This document shows, in pieces, positions 60,230 to 64,000 of a stretch of DNA of 64,000 nucleotides (positions are counted from its first letter, which is position 1; every line of letters starts with the position of its first letter). The stretch spans positions 7,388,891-7,452,890 of the forward strand of contig OY744461.1 of the NCBI GenBank assembly GCA_963556145.1, written 5' to 3'. The translations under genes and the position numbers were made by a program. This DNA is from Hygrocybe punicea. Lineage: Eukaryota; Basidiomycota; Agaricomycetes; Agaricales; Hygrophoraceae. The notes under the pieces are model-generated. The model was not told the origin of the DNA and did not search any database. It worked only from the letters and a program-made list of their open reading frames with translations.

Positions 60230-62961
60230 TTAAAGCTTCAAGCTGCAAACAGCCAACTGTTGGCGAGGCACTTTGCAAAAAGGACTCTGACGACCAGAAG
60301 TCGTATTCAAGTCGAGGCCGCAAAGTGTGAGAATCCATTCACATTCTTTGGCCTGCAAAACGGCGGCTACTTTCCCTACATCATCACCAGCAATAATGAC
60401 CACTATTTCACCAACCCCATCAGGGTGAACGGGAACGAGCAAACGCAGTGGGACTAACATGGTGCGGGGAACCCTGCTCAACAATTTGACATTGATTGCT
60501 GGAGGGTCGCCTGTGACCGGAGTGCCCAGCGTATATGCAACCTTGTTCTCGTGGGTGCCATTTTCCCAGCTACAATCCGGCGTTCTGGATCCAACGATGC
60601 GCACTTTAATAGACTTTCCACGTAAGTGTTCTGTCGCAAGCCAATGTTCCGCAGGACCTGCGTGAGTAAGCCTGCGTCAAAAACAGGGGGGACAGGAAAC
60701 GGGAAGCCTTATACTAGATAATAGGGCCTGGGGAGGTGTTTCATCACGGTATTCTGGTGCATCAAGCCCTTGTTGTGCGTCTCGTAAATGCAGATCTTGA
60801 CCGGAAGCCGTGTTCCTGGGCGTCAACTCTGGAATGAATGCCGACATCTCATTTAGACATAGAGGCGGCCGTGGGGTTCGAGAGGAAGGATCCCAAGCCG
60901 GTGTCTGAGAATTAGACGAATCCTGCGCAGGCGTTGACAGGATAATCGAATCGGAAACAGCTGGCGACAGCAATTTCAAGTTGCTCGCGAGGATCTCTGG
61001 CTGGTGGGAAAGTGGCAGCCGAGTACTGCGTAATTCGGAGGTGCTCAGAATCAGGACAGTTACGGTTGGACAAATAAGAAAAATTTACTATTTATCAGCC
61101 AGAAAGTCTCCCCTGATTTGCGCAATCTTGCCGGTAGCTTCTAGATAGACACTGTACGTCTCGAGGTATGCATGACGGTCTTGAATTATCCCATAGTACC
61201 CTCTATAGCGGTGTGCTTTCACGACGAGAACATGTCTGCCGGCCATTGGATCTCTGCCCCGCACAAGACCCCGAGCCACTTCAAATTCACACCCCTTAGA
61301 TTGTTCTCTGACATAGGCCTCTGGCAATGAGATCCGACAATCTGCTTGAGCAAAGTCCACGTTGAGGGTATGTACCTGGAAGTCATACAGACTCGGAGGA
61401 GAGGGATCCTGCAGTAAAACAGTATAAGCTGCCATGGCAGGGTAAATGACATCACAAACCTCCGAATAGCTTGACCATGAATGATCAGAGAGGACTTTCA
61501 GCATGCTATCGCAAATCCCCAGTACATAACCGCGGCTTCCTGCCCAAAAGCCATCCCGCACCTCCACATAATCTCCAACTTTGAAGCTTTTGCTAACCTG
61601 ACACGCTAGCAAGTCAAGCAAAGGCTCGTCTTCGAAGGTAATTCTGGCATCAGGCTCCTTCCGTAGTTGGACTTGCACAGTATTTTCATGCTTGTCAACT
61701 ATGGTACCGAGGAAACCCTTCTGCTCCCCACTGATGACCCTGACGCGATCGTTAATGCATAGAGTAGCAGCAGCATAGTCAGTATTCCATCTATGCTTGA
61801 GTGCTTTGTCGAATCCCAGACTCTCGCTGAAGAGTCTGAGTTCTTCATAAGTTGGATGTACATTTTTTGTGGTCAAATCATTAAGGGCGAGCACTCGTTC
61901 CAATAGACCATGCTTGAAAACTTTGCCTTGGAATTTGAAACGATCAATCCGTTGCTGAACGGTGTCCGGGCCAAAAACCGTGCGAGCCCGGTCGGGATCG
62001 AAGAGTGACTGGTCAGAACGAGTGTAGCGCGTGCGCTTGGTATCAGAATAAGAGAGGCGGGGTATCACCCACAATCTCACCCTCGAGGTAAACGAGTCCA
62101 TGTCAGTGACAAAACCGAGGTCCTTTTTATACGTGCCTTTCTTAATGCGCACCCAATGACCAAATGCGACCACGTCCGTGTTTCGCATTTCCAGGAGTTG
62201 TACACGCTCAGAAATCGGCACAAGCATGATTTCCTCGTTCAGAAAGACAGTGTGCACATTTCGAAAGGCGCGCTGGATGTCTACCCTAGCAGGGGCTTCT
62301 ACGTATATCGTTCCAGGGATGGAGGGTTGTGAGAAAGCAGAAACAATCTTGAAGTTCTGGACGCGTCGACTTTGTCGAAGTACAAGTTCAAGACAGTCCG
62401 ATTCAAAGCCGTGCTGAAGATGTTGGATCAACCAATAGCATCGCAAGAGAGGATTCGCTTACCTTCACCCTGACACGCCAAAGGCTCACGTCCCCGGGCA
62501 TCGGTTTACGGAAAGCCGGCGGTTCATTGCTTGAACAATCACTCGGGTGGATGGTTAATCGTGGTAGATGCCGCTCCCGGTTTATCATGATGTGTGCCTG
62601 AGTTGACAGTTCAACGTGTTCCTCACGAGCAAGTTGCCAGTGATTGTCCCGGGGGTGACGATGACTCCTTGTGTACGGAAAGTCGTGATCGAGTGGTAAA
62701 GTCACGCTTTGATCATCTGAGTCGTCCCCCGAGACGAAATCTGTATGAACAGGTGCGTGATTCGGACTTGAAGGGAAGGGGAGATACAGCAACAACTTAC
62801 CATGAAGGCTTCCGTCGTCATGCTCATCCGAGTTGTCGCTGCGAACATCGGCTTCCAAGTCCAGGAAAGTGGATACCTATTGCCACCGTAGAACTTGGGG
62901 AATATAATAATAACACATTCTCAACTCTTACCGTCAGTCGTCGTTTCTTCAAGTTTAACAT
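60230..62961 (-). CDS. Spt5-like NGN/KOW-domain protein
   Basis: Six exons (62961-62932, 62876-62801, 62740-62463, 62413-61089, 61025-60715, 60657-60230) close to 815 aa. The start MLNLKKRRLT and acidic FLDLEADV region precede an NGN-type domain (PGTIYVEAPARVDIQRAF). KOW-type blocks follow: FGHWVRIKKGTYKKDLGFV, DRVRVISGEQKGFLGTIV, VGDYVEVRDGFWAGSRGYV, LVVKAHRYRGYYGIIQD, and a C-terminal unit (PDCSWENGTHENKV ... VGEIVVIIAGDDVGKV). Exon 4 appears to stop at TAG 61090-61088, but its last G is the donor of a GT-AG intron, so the protein continues. It differs from canonical Spt5 (no C-terminal repeat domain) and belongs to a divergent mushroom subgroup. Confidence 0.78.
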
Positions 62962-63517
62962 GATGCCACACTTGATGCCACATGCGAATATCAAACTTTA
63001 TGATCAGGAAGAATCCGAGTCCAATACAACAACGTCAACATGTACAATCAAGTGTTAAAAGAGATCGCGACAGTAATTTCTTGTTAAGCATAAATATATA
63101 AATTCATGGGATGAAAACCGGCAAAAAAATCACCTTGATTTAGTCCAGGATGATACCCAAATGGTCAGCAATTTGTTGTCTTCGGGCAGCTACTGTGGGA
63201 GCAGGGTGCTGGGGTAGCAACGGGAGGTTAAGATGGGTTGCGGCCGCGATGCAGTTCGCAGCTGGGGACGAGTCATTATCTCCTGTATTTTCTAAATAGA
63301 TTACATACACGTGAAGCCAATTAATTCCTCACGAGTCTTCGGCGCTGGTGGTTGGAGTAGTCCATGTAGGCCACGCAGTGGGGCACTCCGACCCGCACTG
63401 GAATTGGCAAGTCGCATGGGCAGGCTATGGCATTTGTGAGATATGCGAACATTACAAGAAACTGAATTTACGTTTGGTCAATCCTGTCGACTGTGGCCTT
63501 GACACCGTCAACTTTGG
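62962..63517. other. region before the assembly gap, no supported gene
   Basis: A plus-strand frame from 63348 runs into the N gap and cannot be judged. Nothing else recognised. Confidence 0.4.
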
Positions 63518-63717
63518 NNNNNNNNNNNNNNNNNNNNNNNNNNNNNNNNNNNNNNNNNNNNNNNNNNNNNNNNNNNNNNNNNNNNNNNNNNNNNNNNNNN
63601 NNNNNNNNNNNNNNNNNNNNNNNNNNNNNNNNNNNNNNNNNNNNNNNNNNNNNNNNNNNNNNNNNNNNNNNNNNNNNNNNNNNNNNNNNNNNNNNNNNNN
63701 NNNNNNNNNNNNNNNNN
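63518..63717. other. assembly gap (200 N)
   Basis: Exactly 200 N, the usual arbitrary length for a gap of unknown size. Confidence 0.98.
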
Positions 63718-64000
63718 GTGGGACTAACATGGTGCGGGGAACCCTGCTCAACAATTTGACATTGATTGCTGGAGGTCGCCTGTGACCGGAGTGCCCAGCG
63801 TATATGCAACCTTGTTCTCGTGGGTGCCATTTTCCCAGCTACAATCCGGCGTTCTGGATCCAACGATGCGCACTTTAATAGACTTTCCACGTAAGTGTTC
63901 TGTCGCAAGCCAATGTTCCGCAGGACCTGCGTGAGTAAGCTGCGTCAAAAACAGGGGGACAGGAAACGGAAGCCTTATACTAGATAATAGGGCCTGGGGA
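63718..64000 (-). pseudogene. duplicate of the 3' part of the Spt5-like gene, probably an assembly artefact
   Basis: Matches 60448-60734 base for base except for four single-base deletions, each within or beside a run of identical bases. These deletions break the frame. The copy begins immediately after the N gap and runs to the window edge. Confidence 0.85.

Noticed and set aside
63348..63908. ORFs crossing the N gap on both strands
   Set aside because: They exist only because N is translated as X.

Overview
The window is nuclear DNA of a basidiomycete fungus, most likely an Agaricomycete. Most of its genes are split by 40-70 nt introns. It carries gene families I know mainly from mushrooms (DUF6589, DUF6698, Ser/Thr-rich KNH-like GPI proteins, divergent Spt5-like KOW proteins), and core genes sit beside very dense transposon debris. 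All gene models come from reading splice sites and frames by eye; exon coordinates are given wherever the phases closed.

Region 1 (1-12.5 kb) is a transposon graveyard. It is AT-rich with tandem repeats. It holds a solo LTR with a 5-bp target duplication, a GGTTCA-repeat fold-back, a relic resembling the DUF4218 region of CACTA/Plavaka-type elements, and a PIF1/Helitron-type helicase tail. That tail is cut by three different non-autonomous elements, each with a perfect 8-bp duplication; excising them restores the helicase sequence across each junction.

Region 2 (13-18.9 kb) is genic: an APP1-type phosphatidate phosphatase, a molybdopterin-binding-domain protein, and two secreted Ser/Thr-rich KNH-like proteins.

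Region 3 (19.2-31.6 kb) holds two large elements side by side. The first (19201-25907) has 420-bp inverted ends, an 8-bp duplication and no convincing gene; it is invaded by a TA-target element that is itself invaded by a hAT-like element. The second (25972-31550) has a perfect 9-bp duplication and two convergent genes, a DUF6589 protein and a RecQ-type helicase. Each of its ends can fold into its own hairpin, and the two stems differ in sequence while each keeps pairing. I do not know a described transposon class with this gene pair; it is the best candidate here for an undescribed system. This copy is decayed (one frameshift, two TGA codons).

Region 4 (32-63 kb) is dense housekeeping sequence: a cysteine-rich secreted protein; ORC3 and MCM4 head to head, sharing a 157-bp promoter; UPF3; SYF2; a protein kinase with a broken DFG motif; an endonuclease/exonuclease/phosphatase-fold protein; an F-box protein; a type II NADH dehydrogenase; a short WASP-like WH1+GBD protein; a DUF6698 protein divergent from a small coiled-coil gene; a Reb1-like Myb protein divergent from another small coiled-coil gene; and an Spt5-like NGN/KOW protein. 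The last 283 bases, after a 200-N gap, repeat the end of the Spt5-like gene with four single-base deletions and look like an assembly artefact.
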